Below are positions 11,371-25,046 of a DNA stretch of 64,000 bases, one piece after another. The position numbers were made by a program, and so were the translations under genes. Source of the stretch: Sesamum alatum. Taxonomy: Eukaryota; Streptophyta; Magnoliopsida; Lamiales; Pedaliaceae. The notes beneath the pieces were generated by a model, which saw only the letters and a program-made list of their open reading frames with translations, was not told the DNA's origin and searched no databases. The stretch spans positions 9,114,001 through 9,178,000 of the forward strand of contig JACGWO010000003.1 in assembly GCA_034509735.1 (NCBI GenBank), in the 5' to 3' direction. Position 1 is the stretch's first letter. Every line of letters begins with the position of its first letter.

Positions 11371-12211
11371 GAATTTTCGACTGAACGTAAGTGTAGTTGT
11401 AAAACTTTTTTGATGAAAAATTTAAAGGCTAAATTGCATATTAGCCTCCCTGTATTTTAAAAACTCAGCTGAAAACCCCCTCGTGTTTTAAAAATAAGCA
11501 AAAAAACTCCCCCTATTTTGATTAATTCAGCTCACATGCCCATTTCTTAACCAACTAATAAAGGCTTTAGTTTTAGTCTTGGAGTGACCGTTATACCCTT
11601 TGAAAATTTTGTTGGCTTTCCAATAGTCAAATAGGTGAAAGAAATAGAAAGAAATTACAGTGTGAAATTTTACAGAGGGGGACAATTAGGGTTTTTCACT
11701 GCCCAGGCGAGGGTGAAAAATCAAAGGGATTCTAGAGGAAATTTAGGGCTCTTTAACACAGATTGAAGGGGAAAATCATATTTTAAGGATTTTATACTCT
11801 AGGGAGTTGGTGACAGAGGAAGACGAAGATCTGCATACTTCGTGTTTGCGGTTATTCAACAACGGGTGAGTTTTTTTGTTATTTTCTTTTTGTTGTTTCA
11901 TATTTTTGCGAAATAGGTTTATTATGATTTGAAACCTTGTTGTGTAAGTTTTTACCCGTTTAAATAAATCTATGCTTTTTGTTGAATTTCCGAGATTGTT
12001 TTATTGTTTTACCTATTCGGACATTATTTTACATGTTGTGTTAAGTTCCTTTTCATATGATAATGAAAGAACCTGGCCCCCCACCCTCTCATTCTGGTCC
12101 CCCCCCCCCCCCTCTTTTGTCGATTTGTTGTTTGCCATGGTTTTTGATGTGAGCTGAAATAGCTCGTTCTTGGGCATGAGCGGAGTGAACCGTGAGTTTA
12201 TGCAAGCTATG
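11371..12211. other. Non-coding DNA with one unpaired MITE-like arm
   Basis: Around 11426-11530 the sequence GGCTAAATTGCATATTAGCC and a following AAAAACTCAGC block resemble the terminal arm of Mutator-like MITEs, but no opposite arm is seen. The rest, including a C run near 12100-12112, shows no feature. Confidence 0.35.
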
Positions 12212-12830
12212 AAAAAGGGACCTGTAAAAAAATTCTTAGCACTCCGACACTCAAGTCAGTAAGCACTTGTAGAAGAATAAATTTGAATAACATAATAAAA
12301 ATGGTGAACAAAAGAGCATAAAATAAGTTTGGTGCAAGTTGAGAGCATAAATTCTTGTATTAGAGTGCTAAGAAAATGTCACTTGAGCCAGCCAAGTAGG
12401 CCGGTATTTATAGGGGAAAAGCGGTAGCTGGGAAAGACTCTTCATTGACCTGGACTCTAAAAGGACCGAAAACTAGCCCCCTAGACTTTTTCAGCCTTCG
12501 TACTCCTTGGAAGTAGGAGAGCGGTTGGAGGGGACTTTTGCGCGGATAAGGATAAGGTTGGGGCTATTCTTATCCGAACTTCTTGATGAGCCTGGGCCTC
12601 CTTGGTAGGACTACATCCTTCGCCTGTGCTGGCCTCTCCTTCGCTGGGGGAGGCCCGGCTAGTCCTTCCTTAGGCTGGGTCGGTGCCCCTTTTGACTATA
12701 TGGGTATGAACTTAGACCTATTTTTGCAACTGCAGCCCCCACCGAAAGCCCCAAGAAAGCAACCAAGACCGTCGCTGTCTAAAAAAAAAACAAGGTCTAG
12801 TTCTAGGTAGCACCCTGCATTCAAGACGAA
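12212..12830. repeat. Dispersed repeat, copy 2 (unclassified)
   Basis: Shares GGGACCTGTAAAAAAA, CTCCGACACTCAAGTCAGTAA, GTATTTATA and a GC-rich GGCCT section with the copy at 10428-11080, in the same order and strand. The copies are strongly diverged. They could be fragments or LTRs of one old element. Downstream, 12831-13142 holds nothing recognisable. Confidence 0.45.
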
Positions 12831-13147
12831 ATGTTGTGCAGGCAACGGTCCTTCTATATCTACTTTGATCAAGGGTGTAGCAAACTCATGTAGGCCAAAT
12901 CATAGAAGCAAAAGGGAAGAAGACGCTACAGGGTCATCAACTCCAAAAGGTATGATGTGAAGATAAACTCTGGTGTTTTTTTTCTTTTTTTTTTTTTATG
13001 TCTTGTGGTAGAAATTGAAACTTGTTGGTTTATTTATGTATAGTTATGTTCATACACTTTTTGATTACTGTGTGTTCGGCCTACAAATGTCGGGGATTGT
13101 TATGTTTACTGCCCAATTTTTTAATGATCCACTAGGAAAATAGTATC

Positions 13148-13562
13148 TGATGCGGCTTGCGACTTGATCGGTGCCCCGTTGCGCAAGGTATTGTCCGCTT
13201 TGGCTCTGTATGAGCCTCACGGTTTTGTCCTGAAAAGGCGCCTTGCTAGGGAGAGGAGGCATTGGGGCTTATAAGCCACTCAAACTCCTCGTCTGCAACC
13301 GATGTGGGACGCTTGCTACATCATTAGCCCCCTAGACGAGGGGCTTGGGATGGGCACATGGCCTCGTTCCCACAGACGGCGCTAAATGATGCGGCTTGCG
13401 ACTTGATCGGTGCCCCGTTGCGCAAGGTATTGTCCGTTTTGGCTCTGTATGGGTCTCACGGTTTTGTCCTGAAAAGGCGCCTTGCTAGGGAGAGGAGGCA
13501 TTGGGGCTTATAAGCCACTCAAGCTCCTTGTCTGCAACCGATGTGGGATGCTTGCTACATCA
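13148..13562. mobile_element. Complete TRIM (terminal-repeat retrotransposon in miniature)
   Basis: Two 176-bp direct terminal repeats (13148-13323 and 13387-13562) begin TGATGCGGCTTGCG and end GCTACATCA, obeying the TG...CA rule. They differ at six positions that I can count. A 63-bp interior separates them. The 5-bp target duplication GTATC is perfect (13143-13147 and 13563-13567). The element has no coding capacity and must be mobilised by another retrotransposon. Part of the repeat appears as an open frame, which is incidental. Confidence 0.93.
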
Positions 13563-13567
13563 GTATC

Positions 13568-16500
13568 TAATTTAATTTTAATGAAAGTTCAGTATTTTGT
13601 TTATGGTTTACTTATTTTTTGCATCATAAGAACCATTACATTAAACATACACAACATCTTACACTTAATTATTTCACTTAAATATTAAAAAAGTGATTAA
13701 AAGTAAAACAGATACAATCAATGCCTTGAACATATTTTTAGTCGTATCCAAATGTTTCACTTTGTTAGTCAGGTCTTCTCATATAGAGAGCAATTCAGAA
13801 AACCTCTCTTCTAGACCTATTGTACTTAAATTCACTTCTTCTTCATTTTTTGGCATTATGCGAGATACACTAATTGGCTCCAACCAACTTAAAAAATTGT
13901 ATTGTTTGATTTTGCAATTGGAAAACAATTTTCCATCTGTTTCTTTGATCGGACCAACAACTCTAATAGTTGCATTCATTTGGCAAAAGCATTTAGAATT
14001 TTTATACCTTAAATCCATCATTTATGATCTCTTCGAATTGGATTTCCTAGAATAGCTCATTGTGCTCACACATATTCAAACAAAAAAATAATTTTATATC
14101 ATTAAAAAAATAAAATATATATTAATAAAATATGTTATGATTTATACTCTTAAAAGTGCTTATATATTAATTTTTAATGTTGTAATATTTTAAATATTAT
14201 ATTCTTTATAGAAAATTATTTGTTTAGAATTATTAACATAAAATTTAAAATAATATATATTAACTCTTTTATAGATACTTGTATTTTATGATATAGTAAA
14301 TCCATAAGATATGTAAAGTATATAAATCACACTTTTTTTTCAAAGGTACTTGTTAAATATATGAATATATATTTTATATTTTAAATTCTACCGTGTATGA
14401 AAATTTCTTGTAAACTATTAACAACTTATCTTAGTAGTTCAAATGGTAAAAGTTGATAAGCTTTAAGTGTATGGAAGGGTTCAATTCTTTTTTACAATAA
14501 ATATTTGTAATTTTATCAAATTGGGGCCATGTCACTTTGCCACCTCATAAAAGATGTCGAATATGGTTGCCATGTCATGTCCTCCACATAGAATTAAACA
14601 CCCCCCTCCCCAAAAAAAAAATGTCCAACAAAGTTGCCACGTCATGCGTTGCAACCAAAAAATAAATTTATGGTGGCTGGAGGACTAAATTTCATCAATT
14701 TTGTAAATCGAAAGGCTAAATTAATAAATAACATACTTACAGGACTAAATTAATATTGAGTAAACTAAAGGATGAAAAATAATATTTTTCCTAAATTAGT
14801 CATCATACAATATCAAAATTCTGATATGAATCTCACTACTGCAAAATCATAAAATAAATTCCAAAATACCACGCCGACTGCTAATTAATTAGCCCCGACA
14901 TAGTTGATAAAATTGAGGGTACATGAGTCCATGACCATGAAGTCATGTATTCTAATCCTTTAACTACATGGATGTTAGTCTATTTTAATAATATTAGTTG
15001 GTCAGTTATAAATATTTAATATTAATAATTTATATATTAATTAATAAAGAATGAAATCTATGATATAATTATAATCAATTTATTAAAAAGTAAAAAGTAC
15101 TACACTAGCTAGAAAAAGACAAAGCCATCACATTAGGGATTGCATAAACATATCGCAAATTAGATGTCCTGGATTCTAACCAAAAGTAAGCACTCTCATG
15201 TCTTGGATTCTAATCAACAATAAGCACTTTCTTATTTGTCTTAATTTAGTCGTTAAAGTTGAAATTTTATAAATACATTTTAGGTTATAAGTTTGAGCCG
15301 ACTAGGTGTGTGGATATTTATCTCACATAATGTGAGTTTATTGTAAAAGTTATTTGTCCAATTTAATATGAATTTATTAATTATTGATCAAATTCAATGA
15401 ATTTATCAATTCATTTATATTGATTTAATATATAATAACCATTTCTATATATATATATATATAAAAAGAAAAGTGGTGGATTAATTGATTTGAGATAGCC
15501 TTTGCTCAAAAGTAAGGAAAACAAAAGAAAAATTGTTCTTATTTTAATTAGGGGACGGCGGAAACGAGCCAAGTAAAGCCACTTTATGGTACTCTAGGCA
15601 TGGTTTTTGGTCATCGAACCTGACAGTTGAGTTGACAGGGAATGAAGCAGAGCCAGTATTGCGAGTTGACGAATTTGATTAAAATTGACGTAGGATTTGA
15701 TTGATAAGTTGGAAATAGGAATCATATAAATGGGCTATGCATATATGCTGAATCATTTCATAAGTTTATGCTTTTTAGTGGGGACAAAAAATGGATGGAT
15801 TGGAATAGAAAGCAGCTTCTGCGTTGTAACAGCTGCACATGCTACCAAATAATCCAACTCGAATAATTGGGTACGAATGGATTACAAGGAACAAAACGTC
15901 AATTTGTTGTTTCTTACTTTATGGATATTACCATATCCCTTACAAGTTTTCGTTTTTTATATTATTACATTATTATACTTGTGGTAGAACTTCAAATATG
16001 GCATTTGGGGTTTATTATTTTCAACATACTGAAAATTATCTGACATTCAGTTTGCTCATCTCCTTTAGATAGTAATATCTTATGGTCTTCAATAACATAA
16101 TTGATGGTACAAAATAATATTTCATAAAATAACCGGATATAATACAAATATTTTTGGTAAATAATTATGTTATTAAAAATTCATCATCCCTTTTTACGAT
16201 AAATTTCCATCCATTTATACTAGAATGTGGGGAGACGTAAAGATAATATTACCCCCCAACCGACCACTAACCCCACTAACTACATCAACTATTGAGTGCA
16301 ACCGCCGGGTGTAGTGTGGTAATTATACATAACCCCACTAACTTAGTGGATGTGACCGCCATGGGTAGTTAGGTAATTTCATAATACTTTTTTCGGAAGT
16401 TACATCTTGGTCACTTGATTAAATTCCTGCACCATCAGCAGTCCCCCAACTCCAAAATATTTTAGGGGAATATTTAGGAGTTGAATCAGATGCATATGCT

Positions 16501-16845
16501 CCATCAATTTGCAGGATTGACTCCTTTAGTCCCTTGCTTAGGCCTTTGCTTGTCTTCATTCGTTGAAGCTTTACTGGTAAATTGTCCTTGACTAAACAGT
16601 TCTTGCCTTCTTTGGTTGAATATTCGCGAGAATCACTTTTCATATTCTTTCATAAAATATTATCGCCAATGATAAAGCATAAAAAGCTTATTAAACTAAA
16701 AAACATCAAGTCGAGATGTTCACTTTTGACTGCATAGCTGAAAATAATAATAATGTCAAACAACTCAATGTCGTATGCATTTAGTCATGATACGGAATTC
16801 TTATCCCTTTTTTGTTTTTGTTGTAGGTTCCAATTATTCTGTATG
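13568..16845. other. Long AT-rich non-coding region
   Basis: No gene could be supported over 3.2 kb. Short direct repeats occur at about 15163-15235 (TCTTGGATTCTAA-type unit twice, with TAAGCAC), and a TA run near 15450. The open frames here are isolated, short and lack recognisable motifs. Confidence 0.5.
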
Positions 16846-17035
16846 CCTCAAGGAAATTTTAGCTCCGGGGTTTTTCTCTGGTGTGCCTCAAGGAAGCTTT
16901 CGCTTTGAGGCTTTTGCGTACCTCAAGGAAGCTTTTTGCTTCAGGGCTTTTGTGTACCTCAAGGAAACATTTATTTCGGGGCATTTTTTGTGTGCCTCAA
17001 GGAAGCCTTTGCTTTGGGGCTCGTGAGGGGCCGCC
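16846..17035. repeat. Minisatellite, five units of 35-40 bp
   Basis: CCTCAAGGAA recurs at 16846, 16886, 16921, 16957 and 16995, each followed by a T-rich block and a GGGGCTTTT-like block. The run stays open in one frame, but the peptide is only the repeat translated and is not considered a gene. Confidence 0.85.
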
Positions 17036-17047
17036 CCCCTCTCTGGT

Positions 17048-17145
17048 TAAATAAAGTATCAATGTGAGGGGTCATCCTCCTCTCTTGTTAGATAAAGTAT
17101 TAATGTGAGGGGCATCCTCCTCTAAGAGTATCAATATTTTTTTAT
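17048..17145. repeat. Tandem repeat of about 47 bp, two to three units
   Basis: Units share AAAGTATCAATGTGAGGGG and CATCCTCCTCT. They adjoin the previous minisatellite but are unrelated to it in sequence. Confidence 0.75.
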
Positions 17146-17867
17146 TTATTCTTCACAATATGGATATTTCCTTTTTTGTTTTTTAACTATTGTCACGTCG
17201 CATATTTAGCTCAAAGAGAGTTTTAGGATATTTAATATAAATAAAATGAAGTTATTAAGCATTTATTGTTAAGGATTTTATATTCTTTATACTTAAAATT
17301 TAGGAGATATTACTCTCTAAATATTTTTAACCATAGGAAAATAGAGAAGGAGAGCTAAAAATTGTTAGAATATAGAAAACATATATCACTCACAAGAGGA
17401 GAGGAGGATGAGAACTCATAAATATACTTCTAAATTTTTCTCTATTTTTTAGTGTTCTACAAATGGCTCCAACATATGGGGTATTTATACTTACACAAAT
17501 ACACCCTTCAAACTCTCCTAATAAATAAGTTCATAAAAAACTAAAAGACATACATGCATTACATTAATTCCTATACATGCATTATATTAATTCATCTAAA
17601 TATGAAGAGACACATTCATGTATTTTATCCAAATACATGAATAGCATATTCTAGACTTATGTATCTAGTTTATATATATAATTCAACAAAAAACCGCACA
17701 CGGGAGGGGGGAGAGCCGAGAAATTTCCGTACCATCTCCCCCTCGAACCAAAAAATAATTCTTTTATTATGTGTTTTTCTCGTCAGATGGATGCTCCTAT
17801 CTATACAATCATATGAATGAGTCTTCTAACTCATACTACCATCCATCGACGTACATAGATACAAAGA
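17146..17867. other. AT-rich non-coding region
   Basis: No gene is seen. A short CCGCACACGGGAGGGGGGAG patch near 17693-17712 stands out from the AT-rich surroundings but has no recognised role. Confidence 0.45.
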
Positions 17868-18092
17868 TTACAATGTCCTTCTTTGTGCATCTTCTTCCCT
17901 CTTTCGTGATTCCTCGAGAGCCTGATCAAACATCCTTTTAGTTTCTTCTTATCTCCTTATGTCCGCGACAGACGAATTTTGAATATGCGATGCAAAATTC
18001 AAGAACTCCCGATCGATCCTTTCTACAAATTCATCCAAAAGATAATCATTGTTATCTAAGCGCTGCCACATCCAACTACAATCAATGTTCAT
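17868..18092 (-). pseudogene. Broken small ORF, unidentified
   Basis: Reading from an ATG at 18092 gives 74 codons with a single internal TAA (17949-17951) before a terminal TAA at 17870-17868. The peptide looks like real protein: it begins MNIDCSWMWQRLDNND, contains FVERIDREF, and after the stop continues into a charged helix with ETKRMFDQALEESRKRE. A change of one glutamine codon CAA to TAA would explain the break. I do not recognise the family. The charged, helical composition with aromatic residues near the start would suit an N-terminal piece of a plant transposase-associated protein, but that is a guess. Neighbours are non-coding, so this is likely a transposon-derived fragment. Confidence 0.4.
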
Positions 18093-18243
18093 GATTCTAC
18101 ATTTACTAATAGATTTAGATAGACTTATTTGGCTAGAACTTGGCTAGAACTTCAATAAAAAGAATAATAAACTAAGAAGTCCTGTTTCTCTAATTCTATT
18201 TTCTTAAAGCCTTCTCCTCTAGTATGAGTGGCTGTGTTGAGAT

Positions 18244-18653
18244 CCAGTAGGAAACAAAGCTAATTTTCAGAAGGAAAACATCAAGAAAATCTATTTAAAA
18301 TTGAAACTACGATAGCTTTCCCAAAAACAAAACACCAGCAGGAAAGTCTTTCGAAAATGCAATCAGAATAGCTCCTAAAAGAGACTGAACTGCTGCATAC
18401 CTTATCTCTTCTCTTCTTCTTATAATAAGAAGTAAAAAACTTTGTTATAAACTGTGAGAAGTGGACTCTTTCTCGCTCGTGCACAAATAGAAATTTTAAA
18501 TACTTTATGTTCAGAGCAAAAAAACAACACTTAGCATAAACACCATTTCTATGCTCCAGCAGGAAACCAAGCTAATTTTCAGAAGAAAAACAATATAAAA
18601 GGAAACTACAATAGCTTTCACTGTGAGAAGTGGTCTCTTTCTCACTCCAACTC
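18244..18653. repeat. Partial segmental duplication
   Basis: A block at 18244-18317 (GAAACAAAGCTAATTTTCAG and GAAACTAC.ATAGCTTTC) recurs at 18556-18618. A second block with CTGTGAGAAGTGGACTCTTT near 18451 recurs near 18620. The copies are in direct orientation, about 170-310 bp apart. No coding function is seen. Confidence 0.65.
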
Positions 18654-19625
18654 ATAGTTTGAGTTCTTGCATTAAAGCTCATATGCTTTACCAAAGATGA
18701 AGTGGATGCTATAAACAAAAAAAGCCATGGAAAACATAGGACTACAAAGAAAATAATCAAATGAAATGAATCTAGAAGTATGTTGTCACCTTCTTGAGCA
18801 CAAACCTCACTCAAGCTTCCTAATTTGACCTCATACCTATCATCAAGAAGTATACTGCTTGAACATCCCTTCAAGAATGCGAACAAGTAAATGTTATTTT
18901 TGTTGGAGATTAGAGTGTTGAAGCAGATACGGTTACACAATTTATCAATGCCATAGGTATCACCAGTAAGGATTTTTCAAATATACAGAGCCAAAACTAT
19001 ATGGCAGCCTAAACCCTCAACATTCTGAGTTCTTTAGACATGGATTGAGAAGATTACATAGTAAAGACTTGGAACCTTCTATATAGGAAACTTCTTCTCT
19101 AGTACTCTGAAACTCACCTCGCATTGGGATGAGAGGTTATATCCCAGCATTCTCATACTTCTACTAAAACATCATATTTCTATATTTCTTTAAAATTCTT
19201 CTAGTTAGTTAATTGAATTTTTAACTAAAATCACATTAATTTTAGTTCCAATTTTTATTTAACTTAATGCTTATAAAATGAGAAGAAAGACAATGAATTT
19301 CCTTGGTCACAACCATTACGAGTTTTCAACACATCTACTTCTATCTGAATTAAGTGAAGGCAAATAAATTGCAGATTATAGTGAGAATTGAACATCACAA
19401 AGATTATTGTGATTTTTCCAGTAATCAATCTCAATACTAATCCAAACGAACTTTTAGTGGTGTCTATCATTTTAAGCTTGGCACATTCCAGCTCTGCTAT
19501 TTGCTCTAAGCTATAACTTCCAAGATATGGACTCTCAACAGGGATTAGTCTACTTGGGAATCACACTTCCTCCATGATCTCAGTAGTAGTTTGAGTATAG
19601 TTCTAAGATATATTATAGCAATTAT
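18654..19625. other. Non-coding region left of a solo LTR
   Basis: No gene is seen. Open frames on the minus strand are short and lack supported motifs. Confidence 0.45.
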
Positions 19626-21811
19626 TGAAGGGACAAGCGGATCCGCTCGGGAGTGCGAGCGGAGCGTGAGAATCCAAAAATTGCAAAAATTAAACAATTA
19701 TCACCAAATTTCAAGGGGTGTACCATTGGGTGCTCAACCAGGTGTTTGATGTAGAATGTGATAATATTAAAAACATATATTTCACATAGAGCATAGATAT
19801 GAAAAGAACTACAATGACATATAATCCGAGATTACCTTATTAGTTGTTTTTCCTTGCACGGCAACAAGCATTGTTCCTCTCCGGATATGTCCACTAGGTT
19901 CAAAAGTATGAATTCTCTAGAGAAGTCCACACCACATTGGAAGAGATCACGTTTCTCTTACTAGAGAAAAAACGGATCTAAGAGGACACAGTTCAAGAAA
20001 CTCGAATGCTATTGAATTAGTGCCTTTTCTTGAACAAACTTTGTTTTTCAAGATGATCCAAGATCAAATGAAGAACAAAGGGGAATAGTAGAGAGGGGCC
20101 GAAAATTGAGAGGAGAAAGTAAGGTGTGTTTCTCTTCTTTTTCCTAGAAAAAGATGAAAAATAATTCTCTTGCATTGATGATTGTATATACTCATATATA
20201 TACAAAATTAATGTGATTATTGAAATATGTCTAAATTCATCCAAGGATGTCTAGATACATCCCAATCAATCCTTCTAATTCATCAATTAAGCTTACCATC
20301 TCATAAGGTATGATTTAATCATACCAAATGAGAGCGGCTTGACTGGAATTGATTTGTCCCTTACCAAAAGGGACAAGTCAACCTCACCAAGGCCATGTAT
20401 GACCAATTTTTACCTCTCCAAAAGTGGTAATTTTCGGCCATACCAATATTGGGAAGAAATCCAACTTCTTCTGTTTTCAAAAGTGGAATTAACACACCTC
20501 TTGGTCCAAAAATTTATGGACCGGGTTTCATTGTAATCCAATTACAACGAACCCAAAATTAAATCTCATTTAATTCAAGGTCCACTTAAATAATTCTCAT
20601 TTAATCTTTTAATCCAATTAAAAGATCCAATTTTTAATTCTCTATATTAACCAATAAATCTCATTAACCGATTTAAACGAGGCCCAATACAATATCAGTG
20701 CGTCCATCCAATGGACGATCCTTAAGTAATCCAATTACTCATTATCCTCTGAAATTGACTCCAAGTCAATTTTCCCACCTTCTCGGTGATTTGTGTGTGA
20801 CCTTGTAGGTTCACCCTCAGCTAGACTTAGGTCCGTGTCTAACAGGAGCCCATTACCATGGGTGGCCGTCTAGCAACGGTCCATGGCACTAGATACTAGA
20901 TGGATGTTGGTGTGAATATTTAGGCACCGATTCCGTACGGGTACGGTCCTTCTGTCTACCGTCTCCCGGTCTTAGTCTAGGGTATGGAATTGGGGTCGGT
21001 TGCAATCTTTGACTAGGCGTCTATGCTTAATACTCGAGACTACCTTGACTAGGAGCCCATTTCCTGTTCGACCAACCACTGTGGCCACAGATTTAAACAG
21101 CATGAACGTCTCTCCGAGTGCATAGGAGATACCTCTATCACATACTGACAGGGGACGTATCCTCTTCTTGGAGCGCACCGTCCTTGCCTCATATTCTAAC
21201 TGCACTGGAAAAGACTTATAATGATCATCTTACAGAATGACCACCTCTCGGCAGATCCAAGATACAACTATCGTGTGTACGTGACTGTCATGGTTCCTCA
21301 AGTCTGAGGACTACTCCCATACTATCGGAACCGGGGAAATCCAATCATATCAATCAAGCCTCCAAGGCTTCAATATGATGATCCCCGCGAGTCAGTTCAA
21401 TTTGCTCGACCCCAACCAACCCACCAAGACCGTATAGGCGTCCTACGCCTGTCGCCGATGAAACACAACACTCATCCAATGAATACGACTCTTGGTGCAA
21501 GTCTCTATAGGACTCTCGATGCCCTGTCTCGAGGTCCTCGACTTGGAACGTTTCAGACCCAAATCTTTATCAATTGGTTTCATAACCACCATCCGATGCG
21601 TGGTCCAACTGCATGAGTTCTTCACTGTGGTCTGTGGGCTTTATTGTGATAAATGTAAAACAACATTTTAAACATATGTAAAATGAGCACAACAAAGAAG
21701 GTACCAATGGTAATGAATACTCATTTTATTCATCACATAATTACATTACATCAAGTTGTCAAATAACTTACAAATACCAAACTATTGACTTTCTGGTCAC
21801 CTATTCTAACA
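19626..21811 (-). mobile_element. Solo LTR of a copia-type retrotransposon (copy D)
   Basis: The 2,186-bp unit reads, in sense orientation, from TGTTAGAATAGGTGACC to CGCTTGTCCC.TTCA, satisfying TG...CA. It is flanked by a perfect 5-bp duplication ATTAT (19621-19625 and 21812-21816), so it is a complete LTR left after internal recombination. The family match is the LTR start seen directly behind the RNase H stop codon at 39549. It carries the conserved hairpin (20856-20886). No genes; the ORFs within it are incidental. Confidence 0.93.
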
Positions 21812-24800
21812 ATTATCATATATATAATTTTATGCCACATGTTAGGGACTTCTCAACAACAGAAGCAAGGGAAAAATGTGGGTGAAAACAGAGCTATGCA
21901 AGACTTCACGAGAAGTTCAATTTTTTATTTTTTTTTAAAGTCCAACAAGTGCATCCTATCAACTAATTAGGTCTATGAACAATATCATCTCCCTCAATTA
22001 AAACATTTACCTCTGACATCTGCTAATGGGACGGAAGTTGAAGCAAATTTTAGGAATTGGAATTGAGAATAAGCCTACCTCTAGGGATCGGAGCGTAATG
22101 CAGTCGCCGGAGCGGCGTGAGAGCCTACGCCAAGGTGGGGAAATGAACACTTTCACAGGGCAAACTTAAGTCTTCTATCGATTTGCTTACACAACCTCGA
22201 TCACCTTCTCCACAACTACGAACTTAGGGATTTAATACCTTTTCGATTTGCGAACACCTTCTCCAGTGCTACAAACTTAGGGCTTGAACACATTCTCGAT
22301 CTGCGAACACTTTCATGGCCAACTAAAAAATGAAGCAAAGTACTTTCACAAACACTTTCCTCTTTCTAATTTCCTGTTGTTGAGTCAAAGCAGTTTATTT
22401 ATTTATTTATTTAATATTTGGATGTATTTTTCTTTTTTGTATGTAATTTTATGTATTAATTGATGTATTTGTACCGTTGCATTAATAGAGACAATGCATC
22501 TCCCACATATGGAAAAAATCTAAAATATTTTATTGTGAAATCCATCTTTATTTCCATCTCATAATTTTAAATTTTGAATGTCATGTCTAATTTCATGTCA
22601 GGAATTTGTATTCTGAGACAAAAATAAAAATGGATATTTAAAAATATTATTTTTAAAAATTCATTTTCTGTTTTAGAATTTGAGATTCAGCGGCGGAAAC
22701 AAATATAGAAAATAAAAAAAATATATATATTTTTAAAGTTCATATTTGATTCCGTCCCAGAATTTAGAATTCTGAGACGAAATATTTTCGTCTTAAATTC
22801 TTTTAATTAATTTCGCATTGAGATGGAATCAAATATAGTTTTATTTTCTTAGTTTTTTTAAAATTTCCAATTCATCACATATTTGTAAATTTATTTTAAA
22901 AGTTGAAGACGAAAGTGTTTTCTATCTCTGAATCCATCTTTCAAGGGTGAAAATTATTGATAGATTTTTTAATGTCTCTGATTTCCATTTCTGAAGCCCT
23001 GCTCTCTTTTAGTGTTGGTTCACTTTTGCCCATGGTTTAAAATTTCCATGCGTTTCCATCGAAACTATGGAAACGTTTTCCTTTTCAATGTTATGGAAAT
23101 AAAAATACATGGTCATTTCGAAATTATCTAATTTCCTTTGAAACACTTCATTTTTCTTAATTTTCCTTCGAAATTTTGAGTTTCCTAAGAAACTTTTTAT
23201 ATTTTCTAATTTTTCAGCGAAATATTTTTTTTCATACTTTTAGCTATAAATATATAAATTCTTGTATTATATATAAGCATTTCATCTAATGATAATAAAT
23301 TTAATATTAAGCTAAATTAGTAATGTTATATGTATAAGTATCAATGTAATATAGATATTTTATAATACATAGTTAAATATAAATATTATATTATTATTTA
23401 GTTTCAATAGCAACTACATCAATTAATAACTCCAAGTACATAATTATCCTATATAAAAATAATATTAATTGGCTAAATGATACAAAATTAAACTACATAT
23501 ATTTGATTAAAAAAACAAAGGTAATATTTTAAATTTTTTCTATGAGTATTATGTATGTTTCTTTAATTTTACGATTTTTTCAGAGCGTTTCCGAAACGTT
23601 TTCGAAAAGTTTCTAATATTTATAAACTCGAAACGTTTGTTGGAAACGAAACTTTAATCCATGCTTTTGCCTACATGGACGAAAATTTTTAAAAACACAA
23701 ATAACGTGGTACATGATTAATTCCGACAATCTCGGCAAAATCCGATACCTGAAAGACCAAAATTGCGAAATATTAAAATGTTGCAGGACTCTTTGCAACC
23801 CGTTGAAAGATAAATGATAAAAATACCAAAATCGCGAGGGCAGATGATTTATTCCAACAACTTTTTATGATATCTAGCACCGAAAGGACAAAATCACAAA
23901 AATGTCAAAGTTATATGACTATTTTGCAATCTTAAAAAAATAAAGGATATAAATGTCAAAATACTAAAATTAGGACCAAAAAAATTTAACCCTGGCAAAG
24001 AATAAACATTCACACGTATTTTGCATCACATTTACAAAATGATTTTTAGTTATAAATGTCTCCCACTTTTTGATCAAGATTCCATCACCCTCAAGATGTA
24101 AATCGATAAGTTAAATTTGTTAGTGAACTTGAAGTCCAAATGAACTTATCACAGGCCCTAATTTCATGAGCACATATGATTAATTCATAGGTAAGCAACA
24201 ATAACTAATTTCATCTCTAAAGAAACTACATATTTTGCTTTGCACTTCCCATAGACCCCGATTTTATGAGTCATCGATGGTAATCACTGTCCAACTGTTT
24301 AGGGTGGGCAATTGAAATGATAGATACTCCTATGTATTACCCAAATGTATCCTATATGATATATATTATAGTAATAATAATTTACTTACAATGATATAAT
24401 AGTAATTTTCATGCGTATACCACATGGTAAATATATACACCCTATCTCACTATAAAATAATCAAATTACTATAAATACAAGATATATTATTTTTTAATAG
24501 GAAGCTACTATTCATTGATTTGACTACTCATACTAAAATTCTCTGTCTAAAAACTTGGGGTGCAATTGTATCGAAGACAATTTTTCTCAATTAATCCTTC
24601 ACTAAGAACCACTTCCACATCAATTATGGTATTACATAAAGCCTGTCAAATAACTTTTACAACTTTGCAAAGAATTAACACTTGATAATTTGAGAAACTC
24701 TGCACAAATGTAATAAAAAGCAATAAATTTCAATCCACACAAAAGCAATAAACTTCAATAAGCTTCATACATATTCTAATATTCTTTACAACCGAGTTAG

Positions 24801-25046
24801 CTTCAATATAATAATGTCAAAATCTGAAAATTGTCAACACAACCCAAAAGACAGTCCAATATTTTATATCATCAAGTAAACTAAAAGCAAGCTACTACAA
24901 AATGCCCCACACAACCATTTCTATTTTTTTTTCTTCTTTTCTTCTCTTCATCCTGACGTCGGTTGATCCTTCTATGTAGGCCGAAGATGATTTATTGTTA
25001 TCGCTCACACCTTGGAGGATCAAGCCAAGAAAAGAAGCAGTAAGGG
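21812..25046. other. Non-coding region between solo LTR D and the decayed copia element
   Basis: No gene is seen in 3.2 kb. Features visible: about three imperfect units with CGATTTGC and CTACGAACTTAGGG at 22170-22320; opposed GAATTTGTATTCTGAGAC and GTCCCAGAATTTAGAATTC blocks at 22590-22790, like internal repeats of CACTA elements; and a GAAACG-rich stretch at 23040-23660. Confidence 0.4.

Noticed and set aside
12583..12810. GC-rich 75-codon plus-strand frame
   Set aside because: Lies inside a dispersed repeat and is made of glycine/proline-rich low-complexity sequence; the related repeat at 10428-11080 does not keep this frame.
16419..16643. Minus-strand 74-codon frame with protein-like composition
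   Set aside because: No recognised motif, no splice-compatible neighbouring exon and no related sequence in the window. It may be a gene fragment but cannot be supported.
18572..18940. Minus-strand peptide with GCSSSILLDD resembling the distal haem motif of class III peroxidases
   Set aside because: Only one short motif matches, the catalytic histidine context is missing and flanking residues do not fit the family. Treated as coincidence.
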